Origin: Solibacteraceae bacterium
GTDB taxonomy: Bacteria > Acidobacteriota > Terriglobia > Bryobacterales > Bryobacteraceae
Assembly (NCBI GenBank): GCA_026984795.1
Contig: JALSRK010000049.1
Location: forward strand, 1-50,346
Reading direction: 5' to 3'
Length of the DNA stretch: 50,346 bases
Both the position numbers and the translations under genes were made by a program. Below the pieces are notes generated by a model. It was not told the origin of the DNA. It ran no database searches and saw only the letters and a program-made list of their open reading frames with translations. The first letter of the stretch is position 1, and every line of letters starts with the position of its first letter. This document shows positions 1-9,770 of this stretch, in pieces.

Positions 1-195
1 CCCCGAGAGGCGCTTCAGGCCACTTCCGGGCCAAGCTGCGCCGTGGACGGTAATCCAGCCCGGCCCGCGGCCGTTCCCCGCCGCCGGATGAAGATCTTGT
101 AGCATGGAACCGGAGTTCGAGCGTGCTATCATTCCCGGCCCGCACCCACGCGCGAGCCGCACAATCCACCGGCATCTGGCTTGACTTCCTGCTCA
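1..195. repeat. Direct repeat, copy 1 (195 bp, partial duplication of permease 5' end)
   Basis: Bases 1-195 are repeated at 260-454 with a single mismatch (A at 128, G at 387). The offset is 259 bp and the spacer 196-259 is unique. The repeat carries the putative -10 box, ribosome binding site, GTG start and about 24 codons of the downstream permease. Copy 1 begins at the window edge, so the duplicated unit may extend further left. Confidence 0.95.
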
Positions 196-209
196 GACCA
201 TTTCGGTGA
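123..209 (+). pseudogene. Truncated duplicate of the permease N-terminus (28 codons)
   Basis: The GTG at 123 lies in the same context as the GTG start of the intact permease at 382. The frame encodes the same first 24 residues, then leaves the repeat after base 195 and ends at a TGA at 207-209. It retains the putative promoter and the GGAG ribosome binding site at 112-115, so it could be expressed as a short peptide, but it more likely is a by-product of the duplication. Confidence 0.7.
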
Positions 210-259
210 CAGACTACTCAACCCCAAAATGCCCCTCCCGCGCGCAGCCGCCAGGACCA

Positions 260-454
260 CCCCGAGAGGCGCTTCAGGCCACTTCCGGGCCAAGCTGCGC
301 CGTGGACGGTAATCCAGCCCGGCCCGCGGCCGTTCCCCGCCGCCGGATGAAGATCTTGTAGCATGGAACCGGAGTTCGAGCGTGCTGTCATTCCCGGCCC
401 GCACCCACGCGCGAGCCGCACAATCCACCGGCATCTGGCTTGACTTCCTGCTCA
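260..454. repeat. Direct repeat, copy 2 (contains the real permease start)
   Basis: This is the second copy of the 195-bp repeat. It ends within codon 25 of the intact permease gene, after which the two copies diverge completely. The near identity of the copies indicates a recent duplication, or an assembly duplication. Confidence 0.95.
359..374 (+). promoter_or_regulatory. Putative -10 box and ribosome binding site of the permease
   Basis: TAGCAT at 359-364 resembles a -10 box and GGAG at 371-374 lies 7 nt before the GTG at 382. No convincing -35 box is visible. The same elements occur in repeat copy 1 at 100-105 and 112-115. Confidence 0.35.
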
Positions 455-1497
455 AGGAGTGGTTGCTGCTCGGCTCGGCCCTCGGGCTCGGGGCCTCCAG
501 CGTCTACCTGCGGCGCTTTCCCACCTATTCGGCTGCCGAGTGGGAGGTACTGTTCCTGCTGTGGACTCTGTTCGTCGCCGTCCGCAGCCTCGAGGCAAAC
601 GGCATCATCCTCAGGCTGTCGCAGAGTTTCGAGAGGGGCCGCCTGATCCCGCTGAAGCTGGTCGCCGCTACGTTCGTGCTTTCGATGGTGGTGACCAACG
701 ACGTCGCCCTCATCGTCGTGGTGCCGCTGACCCTGTCGTTGAATACCGACAGAAAAGACACTCTGGTAATCCTGGAGGCGTTCGCCGCTAACGCAGGCTC
801 GGCCCTCACGCCGGTGGGCAACCCGCAAAACCTGTATATCTATTGGTTCTACGGGCTGGGCGCGCGGGATTTCGTCACCGCGATCGCGCCCTTCTCACTC
901 TGTTTCCTGGCTGTGCTGCTGGTTGCGGCCCTGCTGGTGCGACCTGCCAACGCCGCCGGGGCCGCGGTACAGCCGCCCGTTATCCGCCCCGCTGCCTACG
1001 CCGGAGGACCGCTGCTGGCAATCGCCGTTCTCACCATTTTGCGGCTGCTTCCCCTGGCCAGCGCCACGCTCGTTTCGATTTACGCCTCGCTTTTCGACCG
1101 TAAGGCGTTGCGCGTCGACTACGGCCTGCTCGGCGCCTTTTTCTGCTTTTTTGGTCTGTCCGAAAACTTGCGGTCGATTCTCGGAACCGAGTTGGAACAC
1201 GCAGGCCACACCTTCCTTCTCTCAGCGCTGGCAAGCCAGGTGATGAGCAACGTGCCGGCGGCGCTGCTGTTCGCCAAGTTCACCAGCCACTGGAAGGCGC
1301 TCCTTTGGGGCGTGAACGTAGGGGGCTTCGGCAGCCTGGTGGCCTCCTTTGCCAATCTGATTTCCTACAAGCTCTACATCAATCACGAGCGCCGTGCGAA
1401 CATGGCCTCCTTTACGTTGCGGTTCGTCGGTTTCGGGTTCGCAATGCTGCTGGCCGGCATGGGCCTCTACTGGGCAGTGGCGGCCGGCCCGCAATAG
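382..1497 (+). CDS. SLC13/ArsB/CitM-type anion permease
   Basis: This 371-residue polytopic membrane protein resembles the ion transporter superfamily that includes arsenite permeases (ArsB), citrate transporters (CitMHS) and SLC13 carriers. The diagnostic stretch SALTPVGNPQNLYIY at about residues 139-153 is the conserved Asn-Pro hairpin motif of the family, and VVTNDVALIVVVPL just before it is also typical. Roughly ten hydrophobic segments can be seen. The protein is shorter than the usual 420-450 residues, mainly at the N-terminus. The GTG start is favoured because GGAG lies 7 nt upstream. The substrate cannot be told from sequence, and no arsenic or citrate genes lie nearby. The 5' end is duplicated upstream, so regulation may be altered. 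Confidence 0.85.
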   Translation: MLSFPARTHARAAQSTGIWLDFLLKEWLLLGSALGLGASSVYLRRFPTYSAAEWEVLFLLWTLFVAVRSLEANGIILRLSQSFERGRLIPLKLVAATFVLSMVVTNDVALIVVVPLTLSLNTDRKDTLVILEAFAANAGSALTPVGNPQNLYIYWFYGLGARDFVTAIAPFSLCFLAVLLVAALLVRPANAAGAAVQPPVIRPAAYAGGPLLAIAVLTILRLLPLASATLVSIYASLFDRKALRVDYGLLGAFFCFFGLSENLRSILGTELEHAGHTFLLSALASQVMSNVPAALLFAKFTSHWKALLWGVNVGGFGSLVASFANLISYKLYINHERRANMASFTLRFVGFGFAMLLAGMGLYWAVAAGPQ

Positions 1498-1675
1498 GCC
1501 AGTGGAAACATGCAGGAACAGGAATTCCAGGGCGGGCTGTTCGACCACCGCCCGCCCAGGCAAGACATGAAAAAGATTCCCGCGGCGCCATCGGCTCTTC
1601 AGCAGTCTCGAATCCTTCGTTGCCACGCCCGAACTGGCAATGCTGTGCCGCAAGCGTCCCCGCCCCGAAAGCTAA

Positions 1676-1711
1676 CAAATCCTTTGTGTTCTTTGTGCCC
1701 TTCGTGGTTCC
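1676..1711. repeat. Intergenic repeat of the 'AACCACGAAGGGCACAAAG' type
   Basis: Read on the minus strand this segment is AACCACGAAGGGCACAAAG followed by AACACAAAGGATTTGT. Near-identical short phrases are widespread between genes of Acidobacteria, Verrucomicrobia and Planctomycetes genomes and often produce spurious frames encoding repeated Thr-Lys or His-Glu-Gly-His units. Only one copy is seen in this window. Its function is not known to me. Confidence 0.5.
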
Positions 1712-2194
1712 CCACACCCCCATCGTCCCTCCGCACCCCGGTGGTTTCGAGTTCTTCGTTACCGTGCCCCGACCTGGACGCCCAAACCCGCCGCACCCCC
1801 GGTCCCACGGCAACGCCGCCCTCCAAGCCTTTCTATCCGAACCACTTCGCCCCCGCCCGAAGCCGCTCTCCGCTCCCGCCGTGCTAGAAACGCTACCGGG
1901 GAACGATGCCCTCTCGAAGCGTTTCACAATCCGAAACCCGGCCGGCTTCCCGCTCCCGCCTGTCCCCCGCCCACCGCCGGAACCGCCTCCCGGGCTGGCG
2001 GCGGCTGCCCGAATCCCATCCGGCCGCGGCGTGCTCGCCCCAGGAAAACCCGAAGGCGGCGCTGCTAGGGAGAAGGGACCGCAGGATCTGCGCACTGGGC
2101 GAGCGGCGCTCGATCTTCGCCATTTCTTCACGTATCTTACTGCCCGCGTCAGCGGACGCATCACGTACCCGAGGCGTCACACGTCCCGCTAATC

Positions 2195-2242
2195 GATTGA
2201 AAAACAATCCAGTTCCTCCTTTCAATCTTTTCAGTGAAAAGA
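2195..2242. promoter_or_regulatory. Two short perfect palindromes
   Basis: GATTG-AAAAA-CAATC occupies 2195-2209, and TCTTTTCA-G-TGAAAAGA occupies 2226-2242. Both are perfect inverted repeats in an AT-rich pocket just after the stop of the minus-strand beta-propeller gene. They could fold as 3'-end hairpins of that transcript or be protein-binding sites. Neither has a clear T-tract on the minus strand. Confidence 0.35.
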
Positions 2243-2304
2243 CGCCCCACGCGTCACGCCACCTGTACGCGTCTGCGGCGGCGTCCGGGCCGGTCCCGGC
2301 GCGC

Positions 2305-3615
2305 TCACCCCGCGCCCTCGCGCAGCGGGTCGGGGATGCGCATGAGATCGCCCACCTCCCGGCCGCCCCGGCGCACCCGCGTGATCGCGTAGACGCCTCC
2401 GCCGGCGCCCACGGCGATCGAGTTCACCCACGCCGGCCGCCCGCCGTCCTCGAAGAAGACCGGTCCGTGGTCTTGGTAGCGGCCCGCCGGGATGTCGTAA
2501 GTGATCAGATGCAGGTTCTCCTCGCCCTTCGACTCGCCGGCGGCCGTTTCCTTCTTCCCCTCCACGCGCTTGCCGCCGCGATAGACCGGCCCGCCGGTGA
2601 GGTAGTAGATGGTCCGCCCGTCCGGCCCCAGGGTGAAGCCCAGATAACCGTAGCTGAACTGGTCGTACATGCCGGAGCGTTTCGAAGCGAGCGACGTCAG
2701 CCGTTCCAGCACCTCGACCCGCGGCCTCGCCGGATCGAAGCGGAACAGGTAGCCGGAGTTGCCGTGCACCCCGTAGATCACCTGCTCCGGCTCGTACCAG
2801 AAGGCCTGCCGCCAGTTGTAGCCCATGTGCCCGGGCGAGGCCGGGGCCCAGACGCCGAAGTAGTCCTTCCGCAGATCCTCGCCCTCCACGCGCTCGATCG
2901 CGTCCCGCTCGTAGCGGTAGCGGAAGATCCAGCCCTCGGAGGTCGTGTAGTAGACCGAGCCGTTCCGCGGGTCCACCACCATAGCCCGGCACAGGGTCCG
3001 GTAGCGCGGGCCGCGGACGCTCTCGCCCAGCTCGCTCACCGGCCCGAGGTCGCGCAGCTCGCGCGAGGCGAGGTCGAGGCGAAGGAACCGTCCCCTGGGC
3101 CAGGTGATGCCGTAGAACCGGCCGCGGCGGGCGTCCATCGCCATCGTCAGGATGCCCTCGCCGCCGGGATCCACGGCCAGGTCTTCGCAGCCCCCCGTCT
3201 TCATGTCATAAGCGAGGAAGTGGCCGCCCGGGTAGGACCGGTAGCCCTGCGGGGGCGGCTCCGGCATCGTCTCCATGCCGTCCACCCGGTAGTAGTAGCC
3301 CACGTGGGTGGCGAAGTAGAGCTTGCCCTCGTGCTCGATGAGCGGCACGTGCACCTTGCTCTGGGGAATTGCCTTCAACCCCGCCTCGCCGCAGGCTTCG
3401 TTCAGATCGAGCAGGAAGCGGATCTCGTCCGCCGCCGGGTCGTAGCGGTAGAGGCGGCCGCCGTCGTCCAGCGTCTCCGGGCACAAGACGTAATAGATGC
3501 AGCCGTCCGAGGCCGCGGCCATGCCGTTGTAGGTGTCGTGGGCGATCGGGAAACCGGAATCGAACACCCGCACGACGAGTCCCCGGGGCCCGCCCGCGGC
3601 TTCCCTGTCCCGCAT
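2305..3615 (-). CDS. Beta-propeller-like protein of unknown function
   Basis: The 436-residue product consists of repeated strands with phrases such as GRLYRYDPAAD, GRFLRLDLASREL, GWIFRYRYERD and GYLFRFDPARPR, each ending a putative blade. This suggests a six- or seven-bladed beta-propeller resembling SMP-30/NHL-type or Kelch-like folds. No signal peptide is seen at the chosen start. The gene starts 3 nt after the stop of the aminotransferase gene upstream, so the two are almost certainly co-transcribed and translationally coupled; no strong ribosome binding site is visible. The family may be restricted to Acidobacteria-like genomes. I cannot assign an enzymatic activity. Confidence 0.8.
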   Translation of the reverse strand: MRDREAAGGPRGLVVRVFDSGFPIAHDTYNGMAAASDGCIYYVLCPETLDDGGRLYRYDPAADEIRFLLDLNEACGEAGLKAIPQSKVHVPLIEHEGKLYFATHVGYYYRVDGMETMPEPPPQGYRSYPGGHFLAYDMKTGGCEDLAVDPGGEGILTMAMDARRGRFYGITWPRGRFLRLDLASRELRDLGPVSELGESVRGPRYRTLCRAMVVDPRNGSVYYTTSEGWIFRYRYERDAIERVEGEDLRKDYFGVWAPASPGHMGYNWRQAFWYEPEQVIYGVHGNSGYLFRFDPARPRVEVLERLTSLASKRSGMYDQFSYGYLGFTLGPDGRTIYYLTGGPVYRGGKRVEGKKETAAGESKGEENLHLITYDIPAGRYQDHGPVFFEDGGRPAWVNSIAVGAGGGVYAITRVRRGGREVGDLMRIPDPLREGAG

Positions 3616-3618
3616 ACG

Positions 3619-4953
3619 TTACGCTTTGACCAGCTCGGCGGCGTGGGCCTGGATCTTGCGGATCGCCTCGGCGATCTGGTCCATGTCCGAGCGCGGCCCC
3701 AGCAGCATGTTCTGGGTCAACCACACGGCCTCGGTGCACAGGCGGTCGTTCTCCGGGCAGGCGGTACGCTCCTCCCATTCGGCGAGCTCCCGCTCGGGAT
3801 AGATCACCCGGTAGCCGCGGGACTGGAGCGTCTCCTTGATGAACGGCTCCTTGTTCAGCGGCGAATAGCCCTTGGAGGCGGGCACGCCCTCGGCGGCCAG
3901 CGCCTTAAGGAACTTCGCCCGCGGCAGCCCGGCGAACCGGTCCTTGTCGTAGCGGAACATATACAAATGGTAGGCGTTGCGGGTGCAGCCCTCGTACTCC
4001 CGCGCCGGCGCGATGCCGGGGATCTCCCGCAGCAGGCTGGTCAGGTAGGCGCCGTTCTCGCTGCGGCGCCCGGTCTGGGCCTCGAGCCGCTTCATCTGGG
4101 CCATGAGCAGGGCGGCCTGGAACTCCGTCATCCGCACGTTGGTTCCCCGGTAGCTGTAGGAGAAGTCGTAGCTGTGCCGCACCTTGCCCCGGCTGTTGTT
4201 GTGGAACGTGTAGGCCCGCTCGGCCAGCTCGTCGTCGTCGGTGAGCAGCGCCCCGCCCTCGCCCGAGTTCAGGTTCTTGCTCGCCTGGAAGCTGAAGCAG
4301 CCGGTGGTTCCGAACGAGCCCGTCCGGCGGCCCTTCCATTCGGCCATGTGCGCCTGGCAGGAGTCCTCGACTACCGCCAGCTTGTGCTTCCTGGCGATGG
4401 CGAGCACCGCATCGACGTCGAAAGTGTTGCCGCCCAGGTGCACCGGCATGATGGCGCGCGTGCGGTCCGTGATAGCGGCTTCGATCTTGCCGGCGTCGAT
4501 CTGGAAGGTCTCCCGGTCCGTATCCACGAACACCGGCACCGCGTGGCACAGCAGGATCACGTTGACGCAGGCGACGAAGGTGTAGGGCGGCAAGATCACC
4601 TCGTCGCCCGGACCGACGCCCAGCGCGCTCAGCGAGGTGAACAGGGCGCTGGTGCCGTTGGCCGTCGCCAGGCAATGCTTGGTGCCGATCAGCTTCGCGT
4701 AGGCCGCCTCGAACCGGTCTACCTGTTTGCCGCGCCCGCGGAACCATCGTCCGCTCCACAGCACGGTGTTCAGGGCCTTCTCTTCGCTCGAGTCGAACAC
4801 CGGCCACGTCGGGAACGGCTGGCTGCGGACGGGCTTGCCGCCGAGCAACGCCGGCTTCTTGCCGCCCACCGTCCCGGCAAACGCCTTCGCCGATGCGCCC
4901 AGGGCGGAAACCGCAGTGAGCATGTAGCGCCTACGGGTGAGTTTCTCTGCCAT
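3619..4953 (-). CDS. DegT/DnrJ/EryC1/StrS-family aminotransferase with Tat signal
   Basis: The 444-residue protein has the PLP-dependent sugar aminotransferase fold of the DegT/StrS family. Visible motifs include the substrate/PLP region ATANGTSALFTSLSALG, the Asp-bearing AVVEDSCQAH, and SFQASKNLNSGEGG, in which Lys226 is the expected Schiff-base lysine. Unusually, it begins with a twin-arginine signal (TRRRYMLTAVSALGAS, residues 6-21), so it is predicted to be exported folded with its cofactor. The ATG at 4953 is preceded by AGGAGG 10 nt upstream. The next gene starts 3 nt after its stop. Typical relatives act in the cytoplasm on nucleotide-linked keto-sugars; the substrate here is unknown. 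Confidence 0.9.
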   Translation of the reverse strand: MAEKLTRRRYMLTAVSALGASAKAFAGTVGGKKPALLGGKPVRSQPFPTWPVFDSSEEKALNTVLWSGRWFRGRGKQVDRFEAAYAKLIGTKHCLATANGTSALFTSLSALGVGPGDEVILPPYTFVACVNVILLCHAVPVFVDTDRETFQIDAGKIEAAITDRTRAIMPVHLGGNTFDVDAVLAIARKHKLAVVEDSCQAHMAEWKGRRTGSFGTTGCFSFQASKNLNSGEGGALLTDDDELAERAYTFHNNSRGKVRHSYDFSYSYRGTNVRMTEFQAALLMAQMKRLEAQTGRRSENGAYLTSLLREIPGIAPAREYEGCTRNAYHLYMFRYDKDRFAGLPRAKFLKALAAEGVPASKGYSPLNKEPFIKETLQSRGYRVIYPERELAEWEERTACPENDRLCTEAVWLTQNMLLGPRSDMDQIAEAIRKIQAHAAELVKA

Positions 4954-5288
4954 GGCTCAATCGCCTCCTTCGGCGCGCCCGCCTTGACTTTCAGGGGCGC
5001 GTCCCCGGTCATCAGCCATCCTGTCCCGCGCGGAGGCGGATGTCAAGCCGGGCAGCCGGGCTCCGGAAGCGGCCGGCGGAGGCCTGTGCCCGGCAGCCCC
5101 GCATATTTTGCGCGGCTGAACAGCCGTTTCGCTGCGAATTTGCGCGTCCGGCCCGGCCCCGGACACCGGTCGTGGCGGGTTCGCCGGCCTGGAGGCCAAC
5201 GTTTTCAACCGGTTGGCTGCGGCGCCGGGCGTCCCGGGCACTGTGGAGCCCGGGTTGCGGTTCTTCGGGGCGGAAGGAGGCAATGGCA
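4954..5288. other. Divergent intergenic region
   Basis: This 335-bp gap separates the minus-strand aminotransferase from the plus-strand Gly-rich protein. It holds the ribosome binding sites of both genes (CCTCCT at about 4966-4971 for the minus gene; AGGAGG at 5275-5280 for the plus gene) and must contain both promoters. I could not pick convincing -35/-10 pairs in this very GC-rich sequence, and no conserved gene is visible. Confidence 0.5.
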
Positions 5289-5762
5289 ATGAAACGAGCG
5301 GTCATCACTATTTTCGGCGCCGCGGCGCTACTGCTCGCGGCCCCGGCGTTCCCGCAAGCGGCGGGCACGCCCAATCCGGCGAACGACCAGAGCCAGGCCC
5401 GCAAGCGGGACGGCGCCGGTCTGTACCACGACCAGGTCCAGAAGACCGGCCCGATCGGCCAACAGAATCAGCAAGGCAAGAAGGGCCAACAGGGCAATCA
5501 GGCCGCCAAGGGCAAGCGGGCCAAGCACGGCCCGGGCGACGGCACGGGCAACATCGACAGCCGCCGCAACGGCCCGAAGGACGGGACGGGCTACGGAGCC
5601 CAGTCCGGCAAGCGCGGCGGGCCCATGGACGGCTCGGGTTCGCGCCGGGGCGGTTGGAACTCCCAGACCTGGAACAGCGGCGGGAGCTGGGGCTCGATGG
5701 GCCGTGGCGGCATGAGCACCTCAGGCCGCCGCGGGGGAGGAGGCCGGGGCGGACGCCGCTGA
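5289..5762 (+). CDS. Small secreted Gly/Arg-rich protein with DGTG motifs
   Basis: The 157-residue product has a signal peptide (hydrophobic core about residues 5-20, AxA-like site near APAFPQA), then a low-complexity mature part rich in Gly, Arg, Gln, Asn and Lys. It contains the spaced motifs [17 protein letters not shown] and GPMDGSGS, which resemble the DGTG repeats of small secreted proteins in several phyla and could bind metal. The C-terminus is almost only Gly and Arg. ATG 5289 is preferred over ATG 5283 because AGGAGG at 5275-5280 has an 8-nt spacing to it but only 2 nt to the first. Function unknown; cell-envelope or surface location is inferred. Confidence 0.75.
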   Translation: MKRAVITIFGAAALLLAAPAFPQAAGTPNPANDQSQARKRDGAGLYHDQVQKTGPIGQQNQQGKKGQQGNQAAKGKRAKHGPGDGTGNIDSRRNGPKDGTGYGAQSGKRGGPMDGSGSRRGGWNSQTWNSGGSWGSMGRGGMSTSGRRGGGGRGGRR

Positions 5763-5826
5763 GGGTGCGCAACCAGGGCGCGTCCAGCCGCCGGACCGGC
5801 CCCCAGATAGCTGCTTTCATCTCCGA

Positions 5827-5857
5827 GGCCGCCACGGAACGTCGTGGCGGCCCTTAC
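5827..5857 (+). terminator. Hairpin downstream of the Gly-rich gene
   Basis: GGCCGCCACG (5827-5836) and CGTGGCGGCC (5843-5852) form a perfect 10-bp stem with a 6-nt loop. It is followed by CTTACTCT, which is only a weak T-tract, so termination efficiency is uncertain. Confidence 0.5.
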
Positions 5858-5907
5858 TCTGACGGGGTTCGGCGGCCGCCGCCGCTCGGCAGGCTGCGGG
5901 GTCGTTG

Positions 5908-5916
5908 TGTTATCCT
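5908..5916 (+). promoter_or_regulatory. Extended -10 promoter of rpsO-pnp
   Basis: TG at 5908-5909 followed by T and TATCCT at 5911-5916 gives an extended -10 element. It lies about 55 nt upstream of the rpsO start and just after the preceding hairpin. No clear -35 box is seen, which is compatible with an extended -10 promoter. Confidence 0.45.
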
Positions 5917-5974
5917 GAATGCGAAGAGAGAAGGATCAAAAAGAGAAGGTAAGACGAGGAGTTCGCGTTACCGA

Positions 5975-6244
5975 ATGCCACTCGCGGCTGAAGACAAACA
6001 AAAGATCATCGCCGGCTTCAAGCGCCATCCTAAAGACAGTGGATCTACCGAGGTCCAGGTGGCGATCCTGACGCACCGGATCAAACATCTGACTGAGCAC
6101 TTCAAGATCCACAAGAAGGACCACCATTCCCGTCGCGGCTTGCTGGCGATGGTGGCCCGGCGCCGCCGGTTGTTGGATTACCTCAAACGGACCGATCCGG
6201 AGAGGTACAAGAATCTAATCCAAAGCCTGGGCATTCGTCGCTAG
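5975..6244 (+). CDS. rpsO: Small ribosomal subunit protein uS15
   Basis: The 89-residue product matches the normal length and sequence of S15, with the conserved core [21 protein letters not shown] and [21 protein letters not shown] and the C-terminal tail of the family. S15 binds 16S rRNA helices in the central domain and nucleates assembly of the 30S platform. The ATG gives exactly the family length; a GAGGAG lies about 13 nt upstream. The gene is followed after 278 bp by pnp, the same pairing as in enterobacteria and many other phyla, where both genes share transcripts. Confidence 0.98.
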   Translation: MPLAAEDKQKIIAGFKRHPKDSGSTEVQVAILTHRIKHLTEHFKIHKKDHHSRRGLLAMVARRRRLLDYLKRTDPERYKNLIQSLGIRR

Positions 6245-6522
6245 AGCGAGCTCTTGCGTGTCCGCGCGGCCCGGCGCCGCGCAGCGCCGTCCTGCCGCAC
6301 GAGTAGCGTTGGACGTCGATACGTACGATCTTGTCACTGACGACCGTCCCGCGGAGGGACGGCGCCACCTGCAACCACGGGCTCTGACCTCCTCGCCCAA
6401 CCTTATTTACTCCCTCTCTGATCACACCGAACTAGCTGCCCAACGGCCGGTTTCGAACCGTCAGCGCCGCCCCCACCGGGCGGTGGTTCCCATCCGGCGG
6501 ACGGCAGATGGAGGGATAGCAC
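6245..6522 (+). promoter_or_regulatory. Structured rpsO-pnp intergenic leader
   Basis: The 278-bp spacer can form two GC-rich hairpins: GCGCGGC/GCCGCGC at 6264-6270 and 6276-6282, and CCGTCCC/GGGACGG at 6344-6350 and 6356-6362. In E. coli a hairpin in this position is cut by RNase III and mediates PNPase autoregulation; a similar role here is inferred only. Neither hairpin has a T-tract. GGAGGG at about 6510-6515 is the pnp ribosome binding site. Confidence 0.5.
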
Positions 6523-8631
<2,109 letters not shown>

Positions 8632-8660
8632 CGGGCGTTCCGGCGCCGAAGATACCCCCA

Positions 8661-8690
8661 GGCGGGCCCTCGAGTAGGGTCCGCCTTTTC
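8661..8690 (+). terminator. Intrinsic terminator after pnp
   Basis: GGCGGGCCCT (8661-8670) pairs with AGGGTCCGCC (8676-8685) across a 5-nt loop with one G-U pair, followed by TTTTC. This is a clear Rho-independent terminator for the rpsO-pnp transcript. Confidence 0.9.
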
Positions 8691-8732
8691 TGTTCCAGCC
8701 GGGCCGGCGGACTTTCGAGGCGGCGCCGCCGT

Positions 8733-8738
8733 TACAAT
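8733..8738 (+). promoter_or_regulatory. -10 box (TACAAT) of the hydrolase gene
   Basis: TACAAT matches the -10 consensus at 5 of 6 positions and lies 42 nt upstream of the start codon, directly after the pnp terminator. The -35 region is not convincing. Confidence 0.5.
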
Positions 8739-8780
8739 GAGACTTTACCCGCGCCCGCGGCCCGGGCCTGAGAGGTGACG

Positions 8781-9686
8781 ATGATGCAGAAGAAGCTCCT
8801 ATTGCTGTCGATTCCGCTAGCGTTGATGATGACCGCGCCGCCGCCCGCTCACGCGGCGGACCGCCCGGTGGTGAAGCTCTGGCCGAACGGCGCCCCCGGC
8901 GAGACCGGAGCGTTCGGCCCGGAGCGCGAGGTGGAGGGCAAGCCCGGGGCCCGCAAGGTGATCCGGCTCACCGGCGTCAGCGAGCCGACGCTTACCCTCT
9001 ATCGCGCCCCGGCTGACAAGGCCACCGGCACAGGAGTCCTGATCGCTCCCGGCGGCGGTTACTACATCCTGGCCTGGGATCTCGAAGGCGCCGAGGTCGC
9101 CGAATGGCTGAACTCGATCGGCGTGACAGCGGTGATCCTCAAATACCGGGTGCCGCGGCGGGACAAGGAGAATCCCCACCGAGCGCCGCTCCAGGACGCC
9201 CAGCGGGCCATGCGGCTGGTGCGGCAGCACGCCGCCGAGTGGGGCCTGGCCCCCGACCGGATCGGGATGCTCGGCTTCTCGGCCGGCGGCCATTTGACGG
9301 TGATGGCCGGAACACACTGGGACGAACAGACCTATGAGCCGGTCGATGAGGCCGACAAGCTGAGTTGCCGGCCGGACTTTCTGATCCCCATCTACCCGGC
9401 CTACCTCGGCGACAAAGACGATCCCTGGCGGCTGAGCCCGTTGGTGCGGGTCAATGAGCAGACGCCGCCGGTGTTCATCACCGTGACCTACGACGACAAG
9501 CTCCGGGGCGCCCAGGCGGCGCTGCTGCTGGTAGAGCTGAAGAAGCACGACGTGCCGGCGGAGCTGCACGTCTTCCTGAAAGGCGGCCACGGCTACGGGC
9601 TGCGCCCGTCCAAAGACCCCGTCTCCCAGTGGCCCAAACTCTGCGAGCAGTGGATGCGGGCGATGGGCCTGCTCGAGCGCCGCTGA
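8781..9686 (+). CDS. Exported alpha/beta hydrolase (acetyl-xylan-esterase-like / BD-FAE family)
   Basis: The product (301 residues) has a signal peptide (cleavage probable after PAHA) and an alpha/beta-hydrolase fold. Visible motifs are the oxyanion stretch IAPGGGYYIL, the nucleophile elbow GFSAGGH and the C-terminal catalytic His in LKGGHGYGL. The start WPNGAPGETG is typical of the carbohydrate-esterase/BD-FAE-like exported esterases abundant in soil Acidobacteria and Planctomycetes. A role in removing acyl groups from plant polysaccharide is plausible but not shown. ATG 8781 (or 8784) is preferred over GTG 8775 because GAGAGG at 8770-8775 then has correct spacing. Confidence 0.87.
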   Translation: MMQKKLLLLSIPLALMMTAPPPAHAADRPVVKLWPNGAPGETGAFGPEREVEGKPGARKVIRLTGVSEPTLTLYRAPADKATGTGVLIAPGGGYYILAWDLEGAEVAEWLNSIGVTAVILKYRVPRRDKENPHRAPLQDAQRAMRLVRQHAAEWGLAPDRIGMLGFSAGGHLTVMAGTHWDEQTYEPVDEADKLSCRPDFLIPIYPAYLGDKDDPWRLSPLVRVNEQTPPVFITVTYDDKLRGAQAALLLVELKKHDVPAELHVFLKGGHGYGLRPSKDPVSQWPKLCEQWMRAMGLLERR

Positions 9687-9716
9687 GACCGCTGCGCCCA
9701 CCACTCCGCTTAGCGA

Positions 9717-9722
9717 TACAAT
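9717..9722 (+). promoter_or_regulatory. -10 box (TACAAT) of the Gfo/Idh gene
   Basis: TACAAT lies 48 nt upstream of the start at 9771, in the gap after the hydrolase. A -35 box is not evident. GAGGTGA just before the ATG is the ribosome binding site. Confidence 0.45.
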
Positions 9723-9770
9723 TCATGGACGGCCGCCGCGCGCGGCGTTGGTTGACCGAGGTGACCAGCC

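Larger units (their letters stand above)
1498..2304. other. Non-coding stretch of about 800 bp
   Basis: No convincing gene was found on either strand. Open frames here are Pro/Arg-rich, overlap one another in several frames and show no domain. The stretch contains the short repeat-like segment at 1676-1711 and two small palindromes at 2195-2209 and 2226-2242. It lies between two convergently transcribed genes, so it needs no promoter. It could be decayed sequence. Confidence 0.6.

Noticed and set aside
1906-5292. Plus-strand open frame of 1128 codons
   Set aside because: It runs antisense to the beta-propeller and aminotransferase genes, both of which have clear motifs. Its product is His/Val/Arg-rich without any domain, as expected from GC-rich antisense sequence.
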